Assembly: GCA_051294375.1 (NCBI GenBank)
Contig: CM119265.1
Span: forward strand, 14,732,963-14,796,962
Direction of reading: 5' to 3'
Source of the DNA: Paraspadella gotoi
Lineage: Eukaryota; Chaetognatha
DNA: 64,000 bases
Positions 13,480 through 25,402 of this stretch are shown here, piece by piece. How positions within the stretch are numbered: position 1 is the stretch's first letter; each line of letters begins with the position of its first letter. A model generated the notes under the pieces. That model was not told the DNA's origin. It ran no database searches and was given only the letters and a program-made list of their open reading frames with translations. A program made the position numbers and the translations under genes.

Positions 13480-13560
13480 ACCGACCGGGCGAGACCGCGC
13501 TTTGCCTCGTTGAAAAACTGGGGCGCCGGCGCTGGAGCCGCGGCTCAGCGGCAGCCGACG
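13480..13560. other. Centre of the giant palindrome
   Basis: The arms can be aligned up to about GTGTCTCCGAC (13,437) on the left and its complement at about 13,600 on the right. Between them is a GC-rich segment that contains the small palindrome GAGCCGCGGCTC. The unmatched spacer is under 100 bp. I do not see a known sequencing-adapter string here. Confidence 0.6.
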
Positions 13561-13939
13561 CCCGCGCGAAGAATGGACCTTTGGCCGTCCGTCGTCGGAG
13601 ACACGAACGTTGTACTGCCTTTTACATCCGCCATCTTCCCGCCGCCGCAACCGCCAGCTCGCCCGAGGTCAACCTTAGATTTAGATCCTTTGAGCCATAA
13701 AAAAAAAACGTTCCTCAGCGGCTGCCGCGGTTTGGCCGCGCAACTCGTGGGGTGTTGTTCAAGCCCAGGGAGAGGGTGGGTTTTTTGAGGAGGTGAGGTG
13801 TAGCGGCGCGGCGGGCGGCGGCGGCGGCAGCGGCAAGATGTGCTTGACCTTGTCAGAGTCGTTTTCAACGGGTGAGCAGTTGAAGCCGAACAACGAACGC
13901 ATTCCGGTGCAGCCAACCGGAAATGCACTTCTTTCGCTG

Positions 13940-13987
<48 letters not shown>

Positions 13988-14730
13988 GTCTCTTCTCTCT
14001 CTCTCTTCTCTCTCTCTCTTTCGCTTTCCTCTCTCTCCCACAGTGTCTCTCGCTGTTTTCTCTTTTTCCTTTTCTTGTCTACTTTTTTTGCTGGCTTTTC
14101 AATATTAATTCAGATTTTCAGTTTCATCTTTTAATTCAATATTATGCCATTTATAGATTATCTTACTTCCCTTACCGTTTTCTTCCCATTTTTTCAATTT
14201 CAATGATTCGTATTCAACAATATTTCTTTTCAGGTCTTTCGTATTTAGTGCAGTGGAAGATGTAAAAACATTTTAAAATTTTACTGAAGAGAAATACCAT
14301 TCGAAAGTTTAAAAAGTTTCTTGCAATAATGCGTTTCCGCTGTTAATAAAAAACCTTTTGACAAGCAAATTGAGCTTTTTTTGTATTCCTTTTTAAAAGT
14401 TTTTTTAAAAAAAATTTCAAGCTCGTTTTTTTTTTCCCCGTCGTTCTCTCTCCTCTCCCCTCTTCCCTTTTTTCGTCCCCTCCCCAGTACCCCAGTCCCC
14501 ATCTCTTTCGGGGGAAAAACGAAATTAGCATGAAAGTCGCACCGGGAAAATGATGCACAAAAAACCGGACGGCACAAGAATGACGCCACAAAACGCGAAG
14601 AAAGCGAATGAACGCACATAAACGACGGCGAAATGAAATGACGCAGAGAGAAACCGACTTAAGACGTAACGAGACGCAACCCGCTTCCGGAAAAAAAAAT
14701 TTACGAATGCGTGGAAAAACGGTTGGTGTT

Positions 14731-14813
14731 GGCGGCGGCGGCGGCGGCGGCGGGGCGGCGGGCGCGGCGGCGGCGGCGGCGGCGGCGGCGGCAGGCGGCG
14801 GCGGGGCGGCGGT
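14731..14813. repeat. (GGC)n trinucleotide tract
   Basis: An imperfect GGC/GCG run of about 80 bp, longer than its partner in the left arm (12,271-12,298). It would encode polyglycine or polyalanine in an open frame, but no conserved coding context surrounds it. Confidence 0.9.
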
Positions 14814-15840
14814 CGGCAGCTGTGAAGTCGCCCGAAAGTAAATAAGAATTTTAAGGAAGAGGAAGGAAAAAACGAACGATGAAGAACAAAGCTAAAAGCG
14901 AGAATTACTGTGAAGGCGCTTGGTTGAGGCGATAATTTTTTATCGCTTTTTGTTTTTCGGTTGCTTCCTTTCTACAAATTGCAATTGCAATTAAAGGGAA
15001 TTTGCAAGAAAGAACGAAAGGTTCCGAATGAAGGAGTCGGAGATCATTGGTTGTCATGTGGAAGACGAGCGGAAATTAACCTCCAAAAAAGTTAAAAGAG
15101 GGCGGCAATGGAATTCTACGGCCCATTAAAAGAAATCCACTGAAATTGTTTCTTGTCTCTATTGCATCTTTCCCCTAATATATCGGCTTCGGCTATTTAT
15201 TAATTTAATTATCATAGTCATAGTGCATAATCATAAATCATAGTCATAATCATAGTCATTATAATTAATCTTAGTCATAGAGCAATATAATTTTTAACAA
15301 TTTATCTTAATTAAAACTCCTCACCGTCCAAATAAAAAAAAAATGGCCCACCTGCAAAAAAGTTGCAATTACGTCATCAGCAAAGTCCTGACGCCATAAT
15401 TCGGAATATGACGATCGACGACGACGACGACGACGACCATCGTTACGCGCTTTTCCCCGCCTTTGGCCATAAATAGTGGTTCAACTCGGCCCGATGTGAA
15501 GAAAAAATCCTCCTACCCCGACATTAAACGCGGATATGTGGTGAGCCGTGAGGCGGCGGCCGTCATTGCGGGAAAGCGCGGGCGACGGTGGCAGCGGGTG
15601 GAGGAGAAAGAACTGCGGTGGACGGCGGTGGCCGGCGGTGGCGGGCGGTGCGGCGGTGGCGGCGGTGGCGGGGCGGCGCTGGCTCTTTTGGGAAACTGAG
15701 TTAAAAAATAAGAAGTTGGCCGTTCAAGTCCGAGGGTAGAGGGAGTATGTTTAAAGCGTCGGGAGCAGGGTTTAGGTAAAGTCGCCGCGGGAAAGGTCCG
15801 GCGGTGTATGAGGTGGTCAGGGCGATTACGCGCAAATGTG

Positions 15841-15947
15841 ATTAAATTGGTGGTTTTGAGGACGGTTGCGGTTTTGGTAGATTGGTGGGTTAAATTGGTG
15901 ATTAAATTGGTGGTTTTGAGGACGGTTGCGGTTTTTGGTAGATTGGT
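15841..15947. repeat. 60-bp tandem duplication, right arm
   Basis: Two adjacent copies, starting at 15,841 and 15,901, both opening ATTAAATTGGTGGTTTTGAG. This is the inverted partner of 11,180-11,287. Confidence 0.9.
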
Positions 15948-17965
15948 GTATCGTGCCGTTGATCAAGAAGTGGGCTAGAAGTCAAGGTAAGTGTGTTTTT
16001 TTTTCCGCGGGCGAGGTCAGGGGTGGGTTAACGAGTCCGGGCGAGACGGGAAACGATGGCGGGTAAGGTCAGAAAGGGCGAGAAAGAAAACGAGGGTAAA
16101 TCACCGAAGGCGAGGTGGGCTCATTGGTCAAAGCGATCGCCGCAGAGTTGGATGTCGACGGAGTAAACGCCACGATTTACCGCCCGTCTTGCCGCGGCAT
16201 TGCCCGCCAATGTCCTGGCCTTTGCAGGCATTGCCCGATTATTTCCGGCGTTTTGGCCTTGGCATTGCAGGCGCTGCAAGGCATTGGCCCGTTCAATGAG
16301 AGACGTCGAATGTCGTCGAGTCTTTACCCCCCCCCACACCCGAAAAAAAAGGAAAATCTAGAAATGTCGCCGTGACACACGTGATTCGAAGAAAGGCAGT
16401 GATGACGACGACGACGACGACGACGCCTCGATGTCGAGGCGGACTATTAAAAGGGTGTTAAGGCTTTCCCCGGGTTCCGCGCGGGAACCCTTTGGCGGGA
16501 TAAATAAGGGGAATAAAATCGGCAGAATTTAGAGGTTTAATCTCTTCTCGGCGGTCAGGGGGGCGGTGTTTGATGGGGGTGGAGTCTGAACCTAGGGTAA
16601 GGAAGGGAGAAAGGGGAAGGGCATTGGTCATAGGAAAGAGAAAAAAAACCGATCTGTTGAGCATTTGGAGTGAGGAGATTAAAAAGTGATTACGAGATTA
16701 AGGGGAAAGCAGGTGTGAATAAAGGTGGAAGAGAAGAACAATAAATAAGGGTAAGGATGATTTAGAATTGAAACAGATTGTGACAGAGGAAATAAATTTA
16801 AAGGAATCGATAGAAGAAAGGTTTGAGATTGAAAGAAGAGAGAAAAAGGAAAAGCGTCTCTTCGCTCTTACGTCCACTGATTTTAAAATATCGGACCAAA
16901 TCGGCAAATTATTAATTGTTATTAAATTGCACAAACAAAGAGGTCTTGAAAGTAAACACTAGGGAAAGAATTGATCCTCTCATCGCAGAAGCAGTAAACG
17001 AGGAAGAGAAAGGAGGAGCAATAGCAGCGGTGGATCGGCGGCGGAAGCGGCGGCGCGAAGCCTGGCAACAGCGGCCCTTCTCGCTTCAGAGGATTAAGAT
17101 TAAGTGCAAGGTGTTTAAAGGTCTCAACCGCAGTCACGAAGGCGAGCGATGGGGAATGAGTGAGGTTTTAAAGTGTTAAAGGCTCAGAAGATAAAAGGGT
17201 AAGACAAGGAGGGAAAAAAAGAACGAGAACAAACCGACCAGACCAACGTCAACGAAGGAGCCAACAATCGACTACATACCAAGAAACAAAAGCAATTGAT
17301 AAATATAATAGCGTGTAGCAAAACGGAAGTAAAACTAATTTGAATGATTGCGATTATTTAGAGTTAGGAACTCATGGAGAGAAAGCTTTAAAAATTAAAA
17401 TAACCGAAAGAAGAATTTGAACACGCCCAAAAACAAGAAGCAGAAATATAGAAACTTTTTTTCTTAGAAATAAAAACGGCGTAATCAATTGAAATAGAGC
17501 AAGCAAGATGAATACGACACAATATAGGGAAGGGGGGGAGAGCGGCTTGGGTGGAAAGGAAAAGTGGAAAGATCGTAAGGAATGAGAAAAAGTTGAATCA
17601 AATCTTTAAAGAAAGCGAAAGGGGACGAAAAAGGAACGAAGCGCACATAGAGGGAAAGGTTCGCGAGTAAGATTAAGCAACGGAAGGTGGCGGAGGGTGA
17701 GGAGAGCGCCGGGACGCCGCCGAGGGCCTCCAGCTGCGGAGAGTCAGTGAAGCAGCGAGCAAGTGTTGTTGTACAGGTCCGCGGCTTCGCGATGATGTTG
17801 AACGATAGCTCCCATGAAAAAACGAGTCTGCTTTCTTAGCGGCCTAGAGAGAAATGCGTGTGGAAAACCAGAGAGGAAGGAAAGGAAGGGTGGCTGCTCG
17901 CTCTGGTGGGATGGTTGTACCCTCGTGCTGTGCCGCACCGCAATTTCAGAATCCCCCCATCCCTC

Positions 17966-18014
<49 letters not shown>

Positions 18015-18650
18015 CTGCTCTCTCTCTCTGCTCTCTCTCTCTCTCCCTTCCCTGTGGGTGTGTAAAGTAGGAGAGAGAGCGAGAGAAAGAGAGGAATGAA
18101 ATCACAAAACCAAGAGAGTTTAGATTTTGGGCAGCAATAATTCACATCGTGGCGGCCTAGAAGGCCTTGAGAAAATCAGAGGCGTGACGGCGGCGGAGTG
18201 CGAACGGTGGCATGGTGGCGGGCGGGCGGCGACGGCGTCGGCCGGTTTTTTTTAAAGTAAAGGTGGTTCGACAGGCATTTGGTGGTCGTCTTGGCTGTGC
18301 TGATTTTTGTTACAGGAGTTTGACGGGTCTTAAACGGATAGCGCGAATGGAAAGAGTTGTATAGCCGACGGACTCGTGGTGGTGCCCGATTAAGAGGGTG
18401 GTTGTGGGTGGAAGGCAGATGGAGGCTGCGGAGGCGATGTTGTTGATTTTGTTCTCGGGCGGCTTTGGCGGCGGCCGTGCGGCAAGCGGCTGGAGCGGCG
18501 AAGGCGGCAGAGGGCGGCGTGAAGCTGCTGGATTCCCTCCACGGGCTTTTTTTAATGCCCCTAAAGGAATTGAAAAAAAGGGGGGGAAGAGAGAGAGAGA
18601 GAAAAAAAGCAGAAGAGGATAGAGAGAAGAGAAGAGAGAGAGAGAGAGAC

Positions 18651-18688
<38 letters not shown>

Positions 18689-20762
18689 GGAGAGTGGTGA
18701 AATAGTGAGAGGAGAGAGAGTAGAGAGCAGGGTGTTTAAGGAACGAAGAGAGAGGGAGAGGTCGATTTTGGTTACGTAGAGAGTCAAGAAAGAGGGTGGA
18801 AGAAGAGAAACGTACAAAGAGAAGCAAGAAAGATGAGAGAAATTAGTTATATAATTATTTTTAATTATTCATATAGAATTTATGCTTTTTTTTTGCTTCT
18901 TCAATTCAGTTTTTTTATGTCACTTTTTTATTTTTCCGCTATTTTCGCGCTTTTTCTTTTCGATTTTTACTTTTCTTTCTTTCTTTTCTTTTTTCTTCTT
19001 TTCTTTCTTTTTTTCCTTTTTCGTAATTTTTTTCCTTCTTTTCCGCCCGTCTTTCTCTCGCTCCCCTTTAACCTCGTCTCTCCGTCGCTTTTTCCATGTT
19101 CTGGCCTGATTGATTTGCAATAATGATGATGATCCCAATCAATCAGAAGCCCGGAAACAAATGGCAGTACTATTTTCGCGCCCGGCTCAGGTTGCGGCCG
19201 GCGGCTTGCGACGGCCGCGCCCGGCGAACGGCGAACGGCTGCCGCGAGTATGGCTGCGGCGTGAGCGAATATGGAGGCGGGTATTATTAGGGAACAGCGG
19301 GGGGGGGGGCTTAGGCGAGTCTCGTTCGGTTCGTAATTCGGTTTTATGTGTTGTTTATTAGTATTACCATTTCTTATAATTTTATAAACTGCGTAAAAAT
19401 TCCTACTAAGTACGGAGGAAATTCTTTTTTTAGCCGCAAAGTCTCGACGCATTTTGGAAATTCTTTCCGGCGTCGGCATAATTTCTCTTCGGATGATTGA
19501 GTTTCGCGAATCGAAATTCATTAAGAAATTGGGGGGGGGATGGGGGATTGAATGAGGCGAGGGGGAGATTTGGGAGTAAGGGGGAAGTGAAGGTGATACT
19601 CGCGGTCGGCGGTTAACAAGTAATGCGGTGAAATACCGAAGAATTTGAAACGTTAAAACTTTGAATATAAGTATTTAGTATTTTTTTACGTAGATTTACA
19701 TTCGCAATATATATGTTGGAAGAAAAAGAACACGAAGGAAGGGGACGACAAGAGAGGGGAGTCCGAAATCGGCGTGGGGCGGCCCACTTTTTTAACACCA
19801 GCTGAGTCCATTCGTTCGTCGTCGTGCGTCGTCGTCGTCGTCGTCGCGTCGTCGTCGTCTCGTCGTCGTTCGTTACAGTCGTTCGTCGTCAAGCGCGGCG
19901 GAAGTGATTAGAAATCCGCGAAGCTTGATGACAATAATATTTCTTTCCCGCCAGAAACGAGATTCAATCGCGGAAAAAGAAGCGAAAGAGAGAAATTTTC
20001 TTTTTCTCTCCCTCAGATATCTTTGGTGGGTATTGGGTGTGTGTTGGAGTGGGGTAAATGTGGGTAAGTTTGGAGTAGCGATTCTGACAAACTTAATTTG
20101 TATATCAACGATTTCGTCATCGAGTCATATCGATCGGATGAATTTGTGGGGTTCCACCCTGCGTTTTTCAATTCCCAACTAAAAGAGTCTTTTTCAACCA
20201 CGTAATAAAAGCTTCGGAGTTTTAAAGTGACAAAAAAGCGATTTAAAATTATCAACTATGAAGAAAAATTCAAGAAAATGAATTTGACTTGTCAGCTTGT
20301 AAGTATTTTTACGGCGATCGAGAAAAATTCAAAAACTTAAAATTTTTTCTTGGCAGTGATACTGCACTGGTAGAATGCTTAATCTCAGGCCATTTACATT
20401 GTACATTGTACAAACATTGTACAAACATTAGTTGAGTTACCAATCGCGCGCATGTGATCGACCTCGAAGTCCGAAACGTCGCAGGCCGGAAATGGAGATG
20501 GGAAGAGAGGGTAAGGGGAGGTGAGGCTGCGGCGCCTTCAGCGGCGGAATCGGCGTCCCCGACGTCGAAGGCGGCGGCGGGGTAGGAGGGGTGACTTGCG
20601 CCGCCGGGAAAGCCAGCGGTAGAGGCGGTGGCGAAGGCGGCCGTCCGAGAGAATAAAGGGAAGAAGGGGAAAAGTCATTGCCGTTGATTTAGTGCAGGCA
20701 TAAAGGAATGGCGGAGGATAAAAGGAGAGGGAAAAAAAGTGAGGAAGCAAACTGAAAGGGGG

Positions 20763-20795
<33 letters not shown>

Positions 20796-21102
20796 AGGGA
20801 AGAGAGAGAGAGAAGAGAGAGAGAGAAGAGAGCGATGTTTTAACTAGTCGGCCAGACCTTGTTCTTGAAAAGTAACGATTGTACAGTTGTTATTGTAACT
20901 ATTACAAACGAATTAGATAATTAATTAATTGATTAATTAATTACAATAAAGTTTTAAAAAATTGATGCAGACGTGCAGAGCAAGACTTCTTTCATTGTTT
21001 TTAATGCGTTTGAAAAAAGATAAAAAGAAAAAAAGGAAAAAAAGGAATTGAGAATAATCCGTCTGCCCTCTCTCGATGTTGAGACCCTGAGGCGAGGGAG
21101 AG

Positions 21103-21165
<63 letters not shown>

Positions 21166-21755
21166 TCTTTTCGAGGGTGACTTCGGGGGGCGGGAGGCGA
21201 TGAGGGGCGGCTTGATCCCCTTTAATCCCATCATCAAAAAAGCATCCATTTTACCCGAAAAAAAAAAATGAAGGAAATCTATTCATTTTTTCATTTTTTT
21301 TCCTGTGGGATTGACTTCTCTGACGGGTCCACCGCGACTATGAAAGACAAAGAAATACAAAAAAAAATGGGAAAAAAGCAACAAAAAAGGGAATTAATAA
21401 CTATTATAACCACAAAGAAGAAACAAGAGAACCAAAAAAAAAAAAAACAGTACCTCCAGTAGAAGTTTTAAGATTTGCCTTTGGCGACAAAATTAATCGA
21501 AATTCCTTTTTTTTTTAGTTTTGTTTAAAAAAAGGTAATTAAAACGGAACTAAATGTATCATATATAGTTCCGGAAAGAAGTTACTATTCTTTGACATTT
21601 GTGGGAATGCGCGAAGGGGCCAGACGCCCCCCCCCAAAAAAAAAAATTCTCTTTTCATCGTCTTTTTCCTTGATTTACGAAGATTTATGACAAAAAAAAC
21701 GGAAGTCGCTACAATTAAGAAAAAGCGTCTATTTATGGCCCTCTCCCTTCTCTCT

Positions 21756-21790
<35 letters not shown>

Positions 21791-22544
21791 AATCTCTCTC
21801 TCTCTCTCTCTCTCTCCCCTCCCCGGCCTCCCCATCTCAGTTTCTCTCTCGATCTCAGTTTTCTCCGCGCGAGCAAGACGTGTTATGGCTGTTCTGACTT
21901 CGAGGTCACAGCGGCGAGTCGACTACGACGACGACAACGACGACGACGAGGTCAAAGGTCAAACCAAAACGGGCGACTTACATATGTTGTGGTGACGAGA
22001 AAAAAGGCGCGAGAGGAGAAGAGATAATGCGGGCCCCGGCCAATACCGCGCAGCCGGGCGTGAAGGGTATACGTTTTTTTTTTTTTTTTTTGTTTTATGG
22101 CTCAAAGTCAGAGGTCTAAAAACTCGATAACGGGTTCACCTTGCATGGAGTCTCTCGATCCTTTTGTGGGAGCTGTGTCTCTGGTTTCGGCTTTCGGTCC
22201 GTGTCCGCTGTCACACTCGTGGTTCACTCAGCTCGCCTTGGATCCGCATTATCAAGTATTTAGATATTTATTTGTGAGACTCTCCTATTTATTATGTGCT
22301 AGTGTAATAAGGCTCCTTTATTTATTTATTTATTTTATTTATTTAGTATAGCAATACGGCGTTATTTTATTTATTTATTTAATTAATTAATTAATACACA
22401 GTACAAGCTTTAATTTATTTTCTACCTTAGGTAAACATCATTTCGTAAATTGAAAAAAAATTTTAAAGTAACCTTATGATTTCATTATTAATTTTCTGGT
22501 CTCGGTCTGTATTACTCTGTAACGCCCCCCGCATTTTTTTAAAT

Positions 22545-22554
22545 NNNNNNNNNN
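22545..22554. other. Assembly gap, 10 N
   Basis: A run of 10 N. The flanks match left-arm bases about 4,770-4,790 and 4,262-4,278, so by homology about 490 bp (left-arm 4,280-4,770, with a GA tract) are missing here. Confidence 0.98.
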
Positions 22555-23043
22555 ACAAACGAAGACACAAACTTCGCTTCTTTTTTGATGTCATAATTCG
22601 ATTCGATCGCCGGCGTTTGGTTGTTGACCGACGAATGTCTGCCGATATTTATTGATGTTTAATACTTTTAGATACTGTTATAATATTTAAAACATGCTCG
22701 AAATGCAGCGTTTCCAACGAAATTCCTCATTTTCCGTTTTCAATAATATCATTGCTACGTCAATGCCCGAAATATGATTCATTCACTAGAATTTGATTTG
22801 CGTGCCTTCGAGATTTGTTTCGCCCGTCATCGCGCTCGAAAAACGGCGCCAATTTAAATCGAGTAGAATTCGCGATTTGTCAAATTCCATCGTCGCTTCG
22901 CACGAAAACATCGAAATTGGTTCCATCTTACGGAAACAACGGAATCTTTTGTTTTCTGCGAATTCGTTTCGTCTAATTCCGTTTTCTTGCGGCGAAAGAG
23001 GGCAGTTGAGAAGAGAGGAGAGGCGCGAAAGAAAAATCAAAAA

Positions 23044-23140
23044 AAGGCCTTAAACCACCAAAGCCTGTCCAAAGTCAGGGGCAAGATAGCTTATTTATTA
23101 AATGAATGGATAATTTTTATATTAGTTGTACCAATTTCAT
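23044..23140 (-). repeat. Dispersed repeat copy, shared with 58 kb
   Basis: The reverse complement of this roughly 95-bp block matches 58,314-58,406 at high similarity (shared GGTACAACTAATATAAAAAT, CATTCATTTAATAA and GACAGGCTTTGGTG-like strings). A weaker relative is at about 3,660-3,770 in the left arm. It shows that this part of the unit is an interspersed repeat rather than single-copy DNA. Confidence 0.8.
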
Positions 23141-24330
23141 AATAAAATCAAAGAAGGAAATACGTTCGTTTGAAACAGGACCGGATCGCGAAAGAGGGAT
23201 TGCAAATCTCCCCATCAACTGCAAACATGAACGATCACTTTTATTTTCTCCCAGGCTTTAATATTCAACAAAAGTCAGCGTCAAATTTAGTTAAAACAAT
23301 TTCGGACGAACAAAGTTATTTTTCCGGAAATTCCGCTGCCCGAAAGACCTTCTTTCGCCGGAAGATCGTCGGCCAACTGGAAAAAAAAGAGGAACTCCGG
23401 GCCGGGATGTCGGGATGTCCATTTGTCCGTCCGTTTCTTCGTCCATTCGCGACAGATTTATGGTCAAGATGCGTGCGACTCACCTCCGAAAAAAACCAAA
23501 TTCATAGGCGACAATAAAATCTTATTCGTGACAGGTTTACAGCCGATTCATGAATTCTTTTTAATCTCGGATTATTTACGACGACGGAATACGATGTAAC
23601 GTTTAATAAATCTGAGATGCTTCGTTTTTCTCGACATCTTTTTCATGGGACAAAATTGCTGGAATATAAATTAATAATTTTACCAAGTCGTTCCTATGGT
23701 AACAAACATGAATTATATTACGACCTCGTTGAATAATAAATGATCCAAAAGAGTTGAGAGGTAAGAGGAATCCATTGCTTTAGGAGATGACGACTGAAAC
23801 TGGAGCAGATTCGGAAGTTGCTTCTTATTTTTTTTTTATTGCGTGTTTCGGCGATAATTTTATCCGCGTCAAAAATTCCAGAGAAGAGAAAAATATTTTT
23901 TTTTTGTAGTCGTTGATGTTAATACTGCTAAAACTTGACAAATACATTTAAATCAATCGATTAAATCTAATCTAATAAATAAAAATAAAACACATTCAAC
24001 GAACACATCAAAAAGAAATCTCCAAACAAAATCAAAATCTTTTTTTTTCTTTTCTCATCCCTTCATTTTTATTTTTATCCTTTTTCTATCTTTGTTCCTT
24101 ATTTTTTCTCTCCCGTTAAAAAAAAAACGCGCGCGGGTGTCTCTTTAGCCTTCCAGGGTGTCACATGTTTTAATCTCAGTTCACCTGCCCTCGCTTCCCC
24201 TTCATTCCACTCGAGGGGAGTCGAACCAATCAGAGAAGAGTCGAGTCGGGGAGCCAATGGGAGAGCGAGGGAGCGACCGGCCAATGGGAAGCCGAGGAGA
24301 CGAAGAAGGTAGTGTTGGTAAAGGGGGAAG

Positions 24331-25370
24331 GGAGAGAGAGTGAAAGGTCCGGGGTTGTTTATTTTATCCCCAAGTAGTTTCTTATCGCGCCTCTTTAATC
24401 AGCCAATCTCGCTACATAAATTCTCTTTATAAATTATAACTTCTCTGCTTACTCACCTGGTAGAGCCTCACTAATCACTACTTTTTAGATTTAACCCACC
24501 TCTTCAATTCTTGAGTCGAGTTTGATGCTTATGGTGTTCGACTCTATTTTTCTCACTCGTTTATCCGAGACTCATTTTCCCACAATTTTCCGTTCTTTTT
24601 GTATTTTACAAGCCTTTTTTTTCTTTGTGCCTTTTTTTTTTTATTGTATTTTTCTTTTTTTTCCCTTTATTTTCTCATCTTTACTTCTTTTCTGCTCGAA
24701 CGCGTCTTTCTCAGCTTCAATCTTCTCCGTTTTTCTCGTCAAAAAAATCCTCTTTCCAGTTTATCTGCGACGCGCCGTGTCACGCTCGGTCCCAGAGAAT
24801 CACGCGACTTTGCAAACCGTGACGCGGCTTCGGTAGCCGTGACGCGCCGTCACAAAACGGTACGAAGGTGCGCCCACCTTTTGGGGGGGGGGTAGGATAT
24901 TCCCATCGGAGACATTGGGAAAGGTGAACTTTCGTAGCCTACCTTTCGTTTACGTTTACGATTCTTCATAGAATCTACACGATTCTACTACCATAAATAA
25001 ATAGTATTCCATTCTTAGCAAGTAAGTAATTGACTCGAGTCGTTATTTACTTACTCAACCAGTCACCGCTAACCAATCATTTACCGCCGTTCACTTGTTC
25101 GAGGTCATCACATTTTTTCACTCTTTTTAAAAAATTAAAGCAGATTTAAATAAAAAAATAAAAAAAAAAGAAAAAAAAAGAATAAAAAAAAAAAAAAAAT
25201 AAATAATATTAAAAAAGTTTTAAAAAATTTTTTTTTTTTTTTTATTCGGTCACCGGGTCGCCCATTGAGCGCTCAACGCTTCTCCGAAGACGTCACTGGC
25301 TGACGAGAGTCGAGACGCCTCATAATCATCTTCGACGTCACTTCCGGTGGAGCTAGATCAAGGAACGAAC
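24331..25370. other. Non-coding AT-rich DNA
   Basis: This stretch holds a pyrimidine-rich block (24,590-24,760), a short CpG-rich block with repeated GTGACGCG-like strings (24,770-24,860), a run of G at about 24,885 and a poly-A/poly-T zone at about 25,140-25,245. The open frames follow the T-rich block in several frames and have no recognisable domain. I see no gene. Confidence 0.6.
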
Positions 25371-25402
25371 CGTCGATCGTCGTCGTCGTCGTCGTCGTCG
25401 TC
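25371..25402. repeat. (CGT)n trinucleotide tract
   Basis: CGTCGATCGT followed by about seven CGT units. The flanks do not match the (TCG)n tracts in the palindrome unit. Confidence 0.9.

Larger units (their letters stand above)
2369..13500 (-). repeat. Left arm of a giant imperfect palindrome
   Basis: The reverse complement of this block follows 13,560-24,330 throughout. Matched anchors include 2,390-2,470 with 24,190-24,310, 4,200-4,280 with 22,560-22,640, 6,780-6,840 with 20,400-20,480, 10,850-10,960 with 16,160-16,290 and 13,150-13,240 with 13,800-13,900. The arm contains CpG-rich islands (about 6,600-6,800, 8,690-9,110, 10,080-11,700) between AT-rich stretches, and GA/CT tracts at 4,482-4,593, 5,427-5,490, 6,078-6,147, 6,412-6,487, 8,550-8,680 and 9,190-9,271. 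No open frame is kept intact in both arms, so I see no supported gene. Similarity looks higher near the centre than at the outer end. Confidence 0.9.
13560..24330 (+). repeat. Right arm of the giant imperfect palindrome
   Basis: Reverse complement of 2,369-13,500, containing a direct copy of 1-2,343 at about 17,326-19,850. Differences from the left arm are mainly one-base indels, with three larger ones: a 10-N run replacing about 490 bp, an extra segment of roughly 110-120 bp near 22,025-22,140 that includes an 18-T run, and a shorter TTTA tract. CpG-rich islands lie at about 13,560-13,900, 14,730-14,830, 15,540-15,700, 17,020-17,080 and 20,460-20,660. No open frame longer than about 200 codons and none conserved between arms was found, so no gene is called. 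The arm loses its match at about 24,330. Confidence 0.9.
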
